Source: a bacterium (GTDB taxonomy: Bacteria > Bacillota > Clostridia > Oscillospirales > Oscillospiraceae). From it: a DNA stretch of 18,705 nucleotides. This document shows, in pieces, positions 8,284 to 16,111 of this stretch. The first letter of the stretch is position 1. Every line of letters begins with the position of its first letter. The DNA lies in the NCBI GenBank assembly GCA_004562395.1, contig SFQY01000038.1, positions 1 through 18,705 on the forward strand, written 5' to 3'. The notes beneath the pieces are model-generated. The model was not told the origin of the DNA and ran no database searches. It saw only the letters and a list, made by a program, of their open reading frames with translations. Both the position numbers and the translations under genes were made by a program.

Positions 8284-9915
8284 TTGAAGCAAATCATCAA
8301 CGGCGCCGATCTTCGCAGAATGATTATCAGCGCGGCCGCCGCCATCGAAATGAGCAAGCAGGCCTTAAATGAGCTGAACGTGTTCCCTGTTCCTGACGGC
8401 GATACCGGCACAAACATGTCCATGACCATCAACGCCGCCGCCGCGGATCTGCGCAAGGCCGAGGATCCGGACCTGACCCAGGCCTCCAAGATCGCCGCCT
8501 CCGCCATGCTGCGGGGCGCCCGGGGCAACTCCGGCGTCATTCTGTCCCTGCTGTTCCGGGGCATCTCCAAGAAGCTGAAGGGCGCAGAGGACTGCGACGG
8601 TGTTCTGTGGGCCGCCGCCCTCCAGGAGGGCGTGGACGCCGCCTACAAGGCCGTCATGAAGCCCGCTGAGGGCACCATTCTGACCGTGGCCCGTCTGGCC
8701 GCCGCCAAGGCCGACGAAGCCTCCAAGGAGAATAACTTCATTGAGTTTGTTCAGGAGGCCGCCATCGCCGAGGCCAAGGTCGCCCTGGCCAACACCGTCA
8801 ACCAGAACCCCGTGCTGAAAAAGGCCGGTGTGGTGGACGCCGGCGGCAAGGGCTGGCTGGTGGCTCTGGAGGCCATGCTCTGCGCCCTGCGGGGCGAGGA
8901 CGTGGTAGCCGCCGGGGAAAGCACCGTTACCGAGGTCAAGGACAGCGCGGACTTCTCCGACTTCAACACCGAGGACATCACCTTCTCCTACTGCACCGAG
9001 TTCATTATTTCCCGGGAAAATGACCGGGATCCGGAAGCCCTCCGGGCTTTCCTCAGCGAGCTGGGCGACAGCCTTGTGCTGGTGGACGACGACGAGATCA
9101 TCAAGGTCCATGTCCATACCAACGATCCCGGCACCGCCCTCCACGAGGCCATCAACTATGGCTCCTTCGTAACGGTGAAAATCGAGAACATGCGTCTGCA
9201 GCACACCGAGAAGGTCATGACCGAGCAGGAGCTGGCTCCCAGGATTGCCGAGCCGGAAAAGCCCTTGGGCGTGGTTTCCGTCTGCGCCGGCGAGGGTCTG
9301 GCGGACGTGTTCACCAATCTGGGCGTGGACGCCATCATCTCCGGTGGCCAGACCATGAACCCCAGCACCCAGGACATCCTGGAGGCTGTGAACACCGTCC
9401 CCGCCGAGACCGTATTCGTGCTGCCCAACAACAAAAACATCATCATGGCAGCCGAGCAGGTGGATGCCCTGACCCCCAAGCACGTGGTCGTCATCCCCTC
9501 CAAGACCGTTCCCCAGGGCGTCACCGCCATGCTGAACTTCAACCCGGAGGGAACCGTGGAGGAGAACACCCAGGCCCTGACCGAGGCTCTGGGCACCGTG
9601 GACACCATGCAGATCACCTATGCCGCCCGGAATTCCGACTTCGACGGCTATGACATCCATGCGGGCGACTACCTGGCCCTGTACGGCAATCAGCTCTTCG
9701 GCACCAGCCAGGATATCAAGGTCCTGCTGAGATCCCTGGCCGAGAAGGTCCGGGACGACGGCAAGGAATACGTCACCATCTACTACGGCGCCGACGTGAA
9801 GGAAAAGCACGCCCAGAAGGCCGCGGACCTCTTCGCCGATATCTGCCCCAACGCGGATATAAACCTGCTCAACGGCGGCCAGCCTGTATATTACTACCTG
9901 ATCTCCGCGGAATAA
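8284..9915 (+). CDS. fakA: Fatty acid kinase ATP-binding subunit FakA (DAK/DhaL-domain protein, YloV-like)
   Basis: FakA phosphorylates fatty acids held by a FakB carrier, feeding acyl-phosphate into phospholipid synthesis. The 543-residue product has the N-terminal DhaL kinase domain with NVFPVPDGDTGTNM (residues 32-45), whose Asp38 and Asp40 would bind Mg-ATP, and LRGARGNSGVILS (76-88). The middle domain has Cys237 and the VHVHTND motif (His276, His278), a conserved trio thought to hold a metal in FakA. The rest is the C-terminal FakB-interacting region. The TTG start is preferred because GGAGG (8270-8274) is nine bases upstream and the resulting MKQIINGADLRRM matches the family N-terminus. 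The Asp23 gene ends 20 bases upstream. No FakB gene is present in the window. Confidence 0.93.
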   Translation: MKQIINGADLRRMIISAAAAIEMSKQALNELNVFPVPDGDTGTNMSMTINAAAADLRKAEDPDLTQASKIAASAMLRGARGNSGVILSLLFRGISKKLKGAEDCDGVLWAAALQEGVDAAYKAVMKPAEGTILTVARLAAAKADEASKENNFIEFVQEAAIAEAKVALANTVNQNPVLKKAGVVDAGGKGWLVALEAMLCALRGEDVVAAGESTVTEVKDSADFSDFNTEDITFSYCTEFIISRENDRDPEALRAFLSELGDSLVLVDDDEIIKVHVHTNDPGTALHEAINYGSFVTVKIENMRLQHTEKVMTEQELAPRIAEPEKPLGVVSVCAGEGLADVFTNLGVDAIISGGQTMNPSTQDILEAVNTVPAETVFVLPNNKNIIMAAEQVDALTPKHVVVIPSKTVPQGVTAMLNFNPEGTVEENTQALTEALGTVDTMQITYAARNSDFDGYDIHAGDYLALYGNQLFGTSQDIKVLLRSLAEKVRDDGKEYVTIYYGADVKEKHAQKAADLFADICPNADINLLNGGQPVYYYLISAE

Positions 9916-9953
9916 ACAAGCAGCCGGCCCGCTGCCCACTGGGAAGAGGGCTG

Positions 9954-10038
9954 TTAGGGAAGCTCTGATTAAACCGGCAGGCATTGACGGCAGCCAATTC
10001 ACCGTCAGCCAAAGGCGGTTTATTCAGAGTTTCCTTAG
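9954..10038. repeat. Small imperfect inverted-repeat element downstream of fakA
   Basis: The left arm (9954-9976, containing AAGCTCTGATTAAACCG) and right arm (10016-10038, containing CGGTTTATTCAGAGTTTCC) are reverse complements at 19 of 23 positions. An internal 6-bp stem is formed by TGACGG (9985-9990) and CCGTCA (10002-10007). It has no T-tract and no open reading frame. It may be a miniature mobile element or a 3' stabilising hairpin of the fakA mRNA. Its TTAAACCGGCAGGCATT segment resembles TTAAACCGGCAAGCATT found just after the repeat at 5855-6030. Confidence 0.65.
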
Positions 10039-10062
10039 CTTTATCCCGGCTTTGGTCAGGGA

Positions 10063-10319
10063 AAATGATCGTTTAGTGCAGCACCCAAAAAACCTTCCCC
10101 CTCGGGGGAAGGTGGCACGGCGAAGCCGTGACGGATGAGGGGAGAACGTAGAGATTTCTGAGGTGATAACGATAAAAGGGGATACTTTCGACCTTGTACT
10201 TCTGTTTTGGCACGGAGAAAAATTCGGCACGCTAGCCCCTCATCCGCCCCAGCGTGCGCGCTGGGGCACCTTCCCCCGAGGGGGAAGGTTTTGGGGTACA
10301 AGCGTAAACGATCATTTAT
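10063..10319. repeat. Palindromic element (CCTTCCCCC type) with two inverted arms and shared terminal repeats
   Basis: AAATGATCGTTTA (10063-10075) and TAAACGATCATTT (10305-10317) are perfect inverted ends and match the core of the ends of the element at 5855-6030. Each arm then carries a 23-bp hairpin unit that is perfectly inverted between the arms (10091-10113 and 10268-10290), a variable hairpin (10116-10130, CACGGC-GAA-GCCGTG; and 10246-10267, GCCCCAGCG-TGCG-CGCTGGGGC), and the inverted segment CGGATGAGGGG/CCCCTCATCCG (10132-10142 and 10236-10246). The roughly 93-base core (10143-10235) has no recognisable gene. The right arm is homologous to bases 16-98. Confidence 0.87.
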
Positions 10320-10328
10320 CCAAATCAC

Positions 10329-10354
10329 GTCCGCAGGACAACCCCTAAGCGGAC
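10329..10354. repeat. Short hairpin before the YihY gene
   Basis: GTCCGC (10329-10334) pairs with GCGGAC (10349-10354) around a 14-base loop, and a related GTCCGGC occurs at 10361-10367. There is no T-tract. Together with the two neighbouring repeats it fills most of the 498-base gap between fakA and the next gene; no small gene was seen there. Confidence 0.35.
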
Positions 10355-10413
10355 GGCATTGTCCGGCAAGCATATGATAAAACAGGTCCCAAATCCGGAA
10401 GGAGGAACAGCCA

Positions 10414-11244
10414 TTGCGGGAATTTCCCAAAGGCGGTATCATCGGAAAGCTTTACCATGCCGTCATGACCATGAAACAGCAGCACATTCCCCTTCACGCG
10501 GCCTACGCTGCCTACTTTATCATTCTGTCCATGTTCCCGGCGCTGCTTCTGCTTCTGAGCATTCTGCGCTACACCGGGCTGCAGATTGAGAATCTGGCAG
10601 ACCTGATCAGCGATTTTCTCCCCGCCGCCCTGACGGATATGGCCGATGAGCTGGTATTCAGCACCTACTTCAACGCCTCCGCCACCGTGGTGGGACTGTC
10701 CGCCCTGACGGCCTTGTGGTCTGCCAGCAAGGGCATCTACGGACTGCTGCGGGGGCTGAACGCCATCTACGGCGTCTCCGAAGACCGGGGCTACTGGTAT
10801 ACCCGGGGCATCAGCGTGGTGTACACCTTCGTCTTCTTTCTCATTCTGCTGCTGACACTGGTGCTCCATGTGTTCGGAAACACCATCATCGCAATGCTGA
10901 CCATGGTGGATAACGAGGTGCTGATCTTTCTGATCGACCTCATCGACCTGCGGTTTTTCCTGCTGCTGATTCTTCAGAGCCTGGTCTTTACCCTGGCGTT
11001 CATGGCGCTTCCCAACAAGCGCAACGGCTTTTGGGAGAGCCTGCCCGGCGGCGTGCTGTCCTCCATCGGATGGATGGTATTTTCCGATCTGTATTCCATC
11101 TATGTGGAGAACTTCTCCAGCTACGCCAATATCTACGGCTCCGTCTACGCCATTGCCCTGAGTATGCTCTGGCTGTACTGCTGCATCAGCATCCTGTTCT
11201 ACGGCGGCGCCCTGAACCGGTATCTGAAGGAGCGCAGATCCTGA
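10414..11244 (+). CDS. YihY/BrkB-type inner membrane protein
   Basis: The 276-residue protein matches the YihY/virulence factor BrkB family (formerly mis-described as ribonuclease BN). These are polytopic membrane proteins of unresolved function. Family features are the early HIPLHAAYAAYFIILSMFPALLLLLSIL helix, the WSASKGIYGLLRGLNAIYGV segment, a cluster of hydrophobic helices in the middle (YTFVFFLILLLTLVLHVFG), and the C-terminal pattern PGGVLSSIGW followed by YANIYGSVYAIALSMLWLY. About six membrane segments can be counted. The TTG start is chosen because GGAAGGAGGAA (10397-10407) is well placed; no ATG nearer has a comparable site. It is preceded by a repeat-rich gap, and no sure promoter was found. 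Confidence 0.88.
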   Translation: MREFPKGGIIGKLYHAVMTMKQQHIPLHAAYAAYFIILSMFPALLLLLSILRYTGLQIENLADLISDFLPAALTDMADELVFSTYFNASATVVGLSALTALWSASKGIYGLLRGLNAIYGVSEDRGYWYTRGISVVYTFVFFLILLLTLVLHVFGNTIIAMLTMVDNEVLIFLIDLIDLRFFLLLILQSLVFTLAFMALPNKRNGFWESLPGGVLSSIGWMVFSDLYSIYVENFSSYANIYGSVYAIALSMLWLYCCISILFYGGALNRYLKERRS

Positions 11245-11352
11245 CCGCCTTCGCCGGAACCGGCGGAAAATATGGATGTTTTGTAAATTTTCGACACGTT
11301 TACTTCCTGTTCACAGCTTTTCCATAGAATGGGAGGAAAAGGAGGCCGCGGA

Positions 11353-12183
11353 ATGTTTGGATATGTGACCGCCAACTGGAAAGAACTGGATAAACAGCAG
11401 CAGACACGCTACGGCGCGGTATACTGCGGGATCTGCCGCCGGATCCTGGCGCAATCGGGAAACACGGCCCGGCTGGGACTGAGCTATGACATGGCGTTTC
11501 TGGCTCTGCTGCTGATGAGCCTGTATGAGCCGGAGGAGGTCTCCGGCTCCGATGCCTGCCTTCTGCATCCGGTAAAGCACCGTCCCTGGGTGGACTCGCC
11601 CTATATCCAGTATGCCGCGGATATGAATGTGGTGCTGGCCTACTATAATTTCCTGGACGACTGGCAGGACGACGGCAAGCGCTCCGCCAAATGGATGGCC
11701 GGAGCCCTTGAAAAATGCGTGCCCTCCATTGAGGAGCGGTACCCCCGCCAGTGCGGTGCGGTAAGAGACTGCATCGGCCGCCTGTCGGAGCTGGAAAAGG
11801 CCGGCTGTGCCAATCCGGACGAGCCCGCCGGGGCCTTCGGCGCCATGATGGCCCAGCTTCTGACCGTTGCCGATGACCTGTGGGCTCCCACCCTGCGCCA
11901 GCTGGGGGATTCTCTGGGACGGTTCATCTATCTGCTGGACGCGGCCCTGGATTATGACAAGGACAAGCGAAAAGGAAAATACAATCCATATCTCGCCATG
12001 GGGACCGGAAAGGACTGGCCCCGGTGGGAGGAATACCTGGTGCTGACCATGGGCAGAGCCACGGCCGCTTTCGAAAAACTGCCCCTGGTACAGGACAAAG
12101 CGCTGCTGGACAACATCCTCTACAGCGGTGTCTGGGTTGGCTACAGAGGAAGACGGAAAGAGGAGGAGCCCCATCATGATTGA
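11353..12183 (+). CDS. DUF5685 family protein, function unknown, with prenyl-synthase-like aspartate motifs
   Basis: The 276-residue protein begins MFGYVTANWKEL and has the family marks YCGIC (Cys25, Cys28), LSYDMAFLALLLMSLYEPEE, CLLHP (Cys69, His72), ADMNVVLAYYNFLDDWQDD, and LGRFIYLLDAALDYDKDKRKGKYNPY. It is largely helical and shows no signal peptide or sure membrane helix. No function is established. I see a DDxxD-like motif (Asp102, Asp103, Asp106) and a second aspartate-rich helix (Asp196, Asp200, Asp204) followed by GKYNP. This arrangement resembles squalene/phytoene synthases, but that is inference. The ATG at 11353 follows AAAAGGAGG (11337-11345); an upstream in-frame start would overlap this site. 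The 3' end overlaps the J-domain gene by eight bases. Confidence 0.82.
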   Translation: MFGYVTANWKELDKQQQTRYGAVYCGICRRILAQSGNTARLGLSYDMAFLALLLMSLYEPEEVSGSDACLLHPVKHRPWVDSPYIQYAADMNVVLAYYNFLDDWQDDGKRSAKWMAGALEKCVPSIEERYPRQCGAVRDCIGRLSELEKAGCANPDEPAGAFGAMMAQLLTVADDLWAPTLRQLGDSLGRFIYLLDAALDYDKDKRKGKYNPYLAMGTGKDWPRWEEYLVLTMGRATAAFEKLPLVQDKALLDNILYSGVWVGYRGRRKEEEPHHD

Positions 12184-12844
12184 CGATCCCTACAAGGTGC
12201 TGGGCGTCAGTCCGGACGCGTCGGACGAGGAGATCAAGCGGGCGTACCGGAACCTGGCGAAAAAATACCATCCGGACCTGAATCCCGGGGACCAGGAGGC
12301 CGCCCGGAAAATGCAGGAGGTCAACGCGGCCTACGAGCAGATCAAGAATCCGGAAAAAGCCGCCCAGTCCGGCCCCGGCGGCTATGGAAACGGCTACGGC
12401 GGCTACGGAAACGGCGGCGGCTACTACGACCCCTTCGGCGGTTACCGGCAGCAGCAGAGCTACGGCAGCCAGGCCGGCGACCAGTACCAGCAGGCGGCCT
12501 TCCAGTACCTGCGGTTCGGGCGTTATCAGGAGGCCCTGAATGTCCTGCAAAACTCCACCGACCGCAATGCCCGGTGGTATTACCTCAGCGCCCTGGCCAA
12601 CGACGGCCTGGGCAACCAGGTCACCGCCCTGGAGCATATCCGCAGAGCGGTGAGCATGGACCCCGGCAACCGGGAATACCTGGACGCCCTGGAGCAGATC
12701 GAAAACGGCGGAGCCGCCTACCGTCAGCAGGCGGGGAACTTCCGGGGCTTCGCCATGGGCGGCAGTGCCTGTACCAACCTGTGCCTGTGCTATCTGATGC
12801 AGATGTTCTGCTGCGGAGGACGGGGTATGTTCTTCTGCTGCTGA
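12176..12844 (+). CDS. J-domain (DnaJ-like) protein with glycine-rich linker, TPR-like region and cysteine-rich tail
   Basis: The 222-residue protein has an N-terminal J domain (residues about 4-60: DPYKVLGVSPDASDEEIKRAYR, HPD at 32-34, VNAAYEQIKNPEK), which stimulates the ATPase of DnaK-type Hsp70 chaperones. It lacks the zinc-finger and substrate domains of true DnaJ. A Gly/Tyr-rich linker follows, then a TPR-like pair of helices (QAAFQYLRFGRYQEALNVL and onward, through ALEHIRRAVSMDPGN). The last 24 residues contain seven cysteines (CTNLCLCY, FCCGG, FFCC), perhaps for metal binding, lipidation or membrane association. The ATG at 12176 is used because AGGAGGAG precedes it and the J domain starts at once. 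Its start lies inside the DUF5685 gene, so translation is probably coupled. Confidence 0.88.
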   Translation: MIDDPYKVLGVSPDASDEEIKRAYRNLAKKYHPDLNPGDQEAARKMQEVNAAYEQIKNPEKAAQSGPGGYGNGYGGYGNGGGYYDPFGGYRQQQSYGSQAGDQYQQAAFQYLRFGRYQEALNVLQNSTDRNARWYYLSALANDGLGNQVTALEHIRRAVSMDPGNREYLDALEQIENGGAAYRQQAGNFRGFAMGGSACTNLCLCYLMQMFCCGGRGMFFCC

Positions 12845-13111
12845 GAAAGAAATTTCTCATTCCGTGGAGCTGATGCCCAATAGGAAAGCGGCATGTCCTG
12901 CGACAACCTGTAATCGAATTTCCTGGCACAGACATCCCAGGGAACTCATTATGCCCTGCATTTTTCCTGTTTTTCCTTTGAAAAACCACGGAAAATTTCC
13001 ATAAAAATACAATTTTCCGGCGGGACGCCCCAGGGTGTCCCGCCATTTTTGTCCCTCCGGCGGTCCATCCGGACTTTTTGGATAAAATGTAAAAATTTTA
13101 CGGAAAAATGT
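12845..13111. other. Intergenic region with hairpins between the J-domain gene and ppdK
   Basis: No gene is seen. CGGAAAATT (12989-12997) pairs with AATTTTCCG (13011-13019), directly abutting the GC-rich terminator at 13019. Further on, GTAAAAATTTTAC (13089-13101) is a 13-base palindrome just upstream of the ppdK -35 box and is a candidate operator. Confidence 0.5.
13019..13050 (+). terminator. Terminator between the J-domain gene and ppdK
   Basis: GGCGGGAC (13019-13026) pairs with GTCCCGCC (13037-13044) and is followed by ATTTTTG. It lies about 175 bases after the J-domain stop codon, leaving an unusually long 3' untranslated stretch if that gene is what it terminates. Confidence 0.75.
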
Positions 13112-13140
13112 TTGCATTTTTCTAACACGTGTGATATACT
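13112..13140 (+). promoter_or_regulatory. Promoter of ppdK with embedded palindrome
   Basis: TTGCAT (13112-13117) and TATACT (13135-13140) are 17 bases apart, and a TG one base before the -10 makes an extended -10. The palindrome ACACGTGT (13125-13132) lies between the boxes and could be an operator. The transcript would have a leader of about 78 bases with no recognised riboswitch. Confidence 0.7.
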
Positions 13141-13224
13141 ATCTGAGCGTTACTAACATCAATCGAAAAAGATAATAAAACTGGCGAAAATGGAACGCCG
13201 AAAGAATTGAAAGGGGTATGAGAG

Positions 13225-15858
13225 ATGTCTCATAAGTATGTCTATCTGTTTACCGAAGGCAACGGTAAAATGCGCGAGCTTCTGGGTGGCAAGGGTGCAA
13301 ATTTGGCCGAAATGACCAACATTGGACTGCCTGTTCCCCAGGGCTTTACTATTTCTACGGAAGCCTGCACCAAGTACTATGAAGACGGCCGTCAGATCAA
13401 CGACGAGATCAAGGCCGAGATTATGACCTACGTGGACAAGCTGGAAAAAATCACCGGCAAGAAGTTCGGTGACAAGGAAAATCCTCTGCTGGTTTCCGTC
13501 CGTTCCGGTGCCCGGGCCTCCATGCCCGGCATGATGGACACCATCCTGAACCTGGGCCTGAACGAAGACGTGGTGGCTGTTCTGGCTGCCAAGTCCGGCA
13601 ACCCCCGCTGGGCCTGGGACTGCTACCGCCGGTTCATTCAGATGTATTCCGACGTGGTTATGGAAGTGGGCAAGAAGTACTTTGAGGCCCTCATCGACCA
13701 GATGAAGGAGAAGAAGGGCGTCACCCAGGATGTGGAGCTGGACGCCGAGGACCTGAAGGAACTGGCTATGCAGTTCAAGGCCGAGTATAAGGCCAAGCTG
13801 GGCGAGGACTTCCCCACCGATCCCAAGGAACAGCTGATGGGCGCCATCAAGGCGGTCTTCCGCTCCTGGGATAACCCCCGTGCCAACATCTACCGCCGTG
13901 AAAACGACATTCCCTACTCCTGGGGCACCGCCGTCAACGTTCAGTCCATGGCCTTCGGCAACATGGGCGACGACTGCGGCACCGGCGTCGCCTTTACCCG
14001 TAACCCCGCCACCGGTGAGAAGAAGCTCTTCGGTGAGTTCCTGACCAACGCCCAGGGCGAGGACGTGGTGGCCGGTGTCCGGACCCCCATGCCCATCTCC
14101 GAGATGGCCGAGAAGTTCCCCGAGGCCTTCGCCCAGTTCACCAATGTCTGCCAGATTCTGGAAAGCCACTACCACGACATGCAGGACATGGAGTTCACCG
14201 TGGAAGCCGGCAAGCTGTACATGCTCCAGACCCGTAACGGCAAGCGCACCGCCTCCGCCGCCCTGAAGATCGCCTGCGACCTGGTGGACGAGGGTATGAT
14301 CGACGAAAAGCAGGCCGTGGCCATGATCGAGCCCCGGACCCTGGACACCCTGCTGCATCCCCAGTTCGACGCCAAGGCCCTGAAGGCCGCCCAGCCCATC
14401 GGCCGGGCTCTGGCCGCCTCTCCCGGAGCCGCCTGCGGCAAGATCGTCTTCACCGCTGAGGACGCCAAGGCCTGGGCCGACCGGGGCGAGAAGGTTGTGC
14501 TGGTCCGTCTGGAGACTTCCCCCGAGGACATCGAGGGCATGATGTCCGCTCAGGGCATTCTCACCGTCCGGGGCGGCATGACCTCCCACGCCGCCGTTGT
14601 GGCCCGGGGCATGGGCACCTGCTGCGTCTCCGGCTGCACCGAAATCAAGATGGACGAGGAGAACAAGAAGTTTGTCCTGGCCGGCAAGACCTTCCAGGAA
14701 GGCGACTGGCTGAGCCTGGACGGCTCCACCGGCTGCATCTACGACGGAAAGATCCCCACCGTGGACGCGGAAATCGCCGGTGAGTTCGGCCGCATCATGG
14801 CCTGGGCCGACAAGTACCGTGTTCTGAAGGTCCGCACCAATGCCGATACCCCCCGGGACGCCATCAAGGCCCGTTCCCTGGGCGCTGAGGGCATCGGCCT
14901 GTGCCGTACCGAGCACATGTTCTTCGAGGAAGGCCGTATCGCCTCCTTCCGGGAAATGATCTGCTCCGACACCGTGGAGGAGCGGGAGGCCGCGCTGGCC
15001 AAGATTCTGCCCATGCAGCAGGCTGACTTCGAGGCCCTGTACGAGGCCATGGAGAGCTATCCCGTCACCATCCGGTTCCTGGATCCTCCCCTGCACGAGT
15101 TCGTTCCCAACACCGAGGAGGAGATCGCCGAGCTGGCTGCCACCCAGGGCAAGACCGTCCAGCAGATCAAGGACATCATCGCCTCCCTGCACGAGTTCAA
15201 CCCCATGATGGGTCACCGTGGCTGCCGTCTGGCCGTCACCTACCCCGAGATCGCCGCCATGCAGACCAAGGCCGTCATCCGGGCTGCCCTGGCCGTGAAG
15301 GGCCGTCATCCCGACTGGAACCTGGTTCCCGAGATCATGATCCCCCTCACCGGCGACGTGAAGGAGCTGAAGTACGTTAAGGACATCGTGGTCAAGGCCG
15401 CCGACGCGGAGATTGCCGCCTCCGGCATCGACCTGAAGTATGAGGTCGGCACCATGATCGAGATCCCCCGTGCCTGCCTGGTGGCCGACGAGATGGCCAA
15501 GGAAGCCGAGTTCTTCTGCTTCGGCACCAATGACCTGACCCAGATGACTTACGGCTTCAGCCGCGACGACGCCGGCAAGTTCCTGGAGGCCTACTACAGC
15601 GCCAAGATCTTCGAGAACGATCCCTTCGCCAAGCTGGACCAGACCGGCGTGGGCGCCCTGATGAAGATGGCCGTGGAAAAGGGCAAGGCCGTCCGTCCCA
15701 CCCTGCACGCCGGCATCTGCGGCGAGCACGGCGGCGACCCCGTCAGCGTGGAGTTCTGCCACCGCATCGGCCTGGATTACGTCTCCTGCTCCCCCTTCCG
15801 CGTCCCCATCGCCCGCCTCGCCGCCGCCCAGGCTGCCATCAAGGATGGCAGGAATTAA
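13225..15858 (+). CDS. ppdK: Pyruvate, phosphate dikinase
   Basis: PPDK interconverts ATP, phosphate and pyruvate with AMP, diphosphate and phosphoenolpyruvate. In many anaerobes it serves in glycolysis with diphosphate economy or in gluconeogenesis. The 877-residue product has the usual length and three domains. The N-terminal ATP-grasp domain begins VYLFTEGN and contains LLGGKGANLAEMTNIGLPVP and VSVRSGARASMPGMMDTILN. The swivelling phosphohistidine domain carries GGMTSHAAVVARGMG with catalytic His455. The C-terminal PEP/pyruvate barrel has GLCRTEHMF, FGTNDLTQMTYG and HAGICGEHGGDP with catalytic Cys832. His455 and Cys832 fall at or next to the positions known from the Clostridium symbiosum enzyme. 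AAGGGG (13211-13216) supports the ATG. It has its own promoter and terminator, so it is monocistronic. Confidence 0.98.
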   Translation: MSHKYVYLFTEGNGKMRELLGGKGANLAEMTNIGLPVPQGFTISTEACTKYYEDGRQINDEIKAEIMTYVDKLEKITGKKFGDKENPLLVSVRSGARASMPGMMDTILNLGLNEDVVAVLAAKSGNPRWAWDCYRRFIQMYSDVVMEVGKKYFEALIDQMKEKKGVTQDVELDAEDLKELAMQFKAEYKAKLGEDFPTDPKEQLMGAIKAVFRSWDNPRANIYRRENDIPYSWGTAVNVQSMAFGNMGDDCGTGVAFTRNPATGEKKLFGEFLTNAQGEDVVAGVRTPMPISEMAEKFPEAFAQFTNVCQILESHYHDMQDMEFTVEAGKLYMLQTRNGKRTASAALKIACDLVDEGMIDEKQAVAMIEPRTLDTLLHPQFDAKALKAAQPIGRALAASPGAACGKIVFTAEDAKAWADRGEKVVLVRLETSPEDIEGMMSAQGILTVRGGMTSHAAVVARGMGTCCVSGCTEIKMDEENKKFVLAGKTFQEGDWLSLDGSTGCIYDGKIPTVDAEIAGEFGRIMAWADKYRVLKVRTNADTPRDAIKARSLGAEGIGLCRTEHMFFEEGRIASFREMICSDTVEEREAALAKILPMQQADFEALYEAMESYPVTIRFLDPPLHEFVPNTEEEIAELAATQGKTVQQIKDIIASLHEFNPMMGHRGCRLAVTYPEIAAMQTKAVIRAALAVKGRHPDWNLVPEIMIPLTGDVKELKYVKDIVVKAADAEIAASGIDLKYEVGTMIEIPRACLVADEMAKEAEFFCFGTNDLTQMTYGFSRDDAGKFLEAYYSAKIFENDPFAKLDQTGVGALMKMAVEKGKAVRPTLHAGICGEHGGDPVSVEFCHRIGLDYVSCSPFRVPIARLAAAQAAIKDGRN

Positions 15859-15908
15859 GTGATTTTCAGAGGTTCGGAACTTTCCTGATTACCCAAGCGG
15901 TTGCCAAA

Positions 15909-15922
15909 GCATACATGTATGC
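15909..15922. promoter_or_regulatory. Perfect 14-base palindrome downstream of ppdK
   Basis: GCATACATGTATGC is its own reverse complement and lies about 50 bases after the ppdK stop and before the terminator. It could be a protein-binding site or part of a 3' RNA structure. It is isolated, and no second copy was seen in the window. Confidence 0.4.
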
Positions 15923-15988
15923 AATCTCACCCCTGCGCAGAGTGCATCGGTTTCGTGACATTCAGGTAAATCTCTATATCTAGCACAG

Positions 15989-16022
15989 ATCCCCAACCGC
16001 TTCACGGCGGTTGGGGATTTTT
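15989..16022 (+). terminator. Terminator of ppdK
   Basis: ATCCCCAACCGC (15989-16000) and GCGGTTGGGGAT (16007-16018) form a perfect 12-bp stem with a six-base loop, followed by five T (16018-16022). It is 131 bases after the stop codon. Confidence 0.92.
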
Positions 16023-16111
16023 GCGTTTATAGGAATCGGCTCCGGGGCACATTCGATTTATCTGCCCTCCTCCTCTACAATAGCAGTATCACAAGACAAG
16101 GAGGACTATCC

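Noticed and set aside
8365..10002. 545-residue minus-strand open frame opposite fakA
   Set aside because: It is a codon-bias shadow with repetitive composition and no recognisable domain.
13159..15762. 867-residue open frame on the minus strand opposite ppdK
   Set aside because: It is a shadow of ppdK with a repetitive Gly/His/Leu/Val composition and no family match; ppdK has all catalytic motifs.
15890..15960. tRNA-like text (ACCCAAGCGGTTGCC) after ppdK
   Set aside because: No acceptor stem, anticodon arm or T-arm could be assembled around it.
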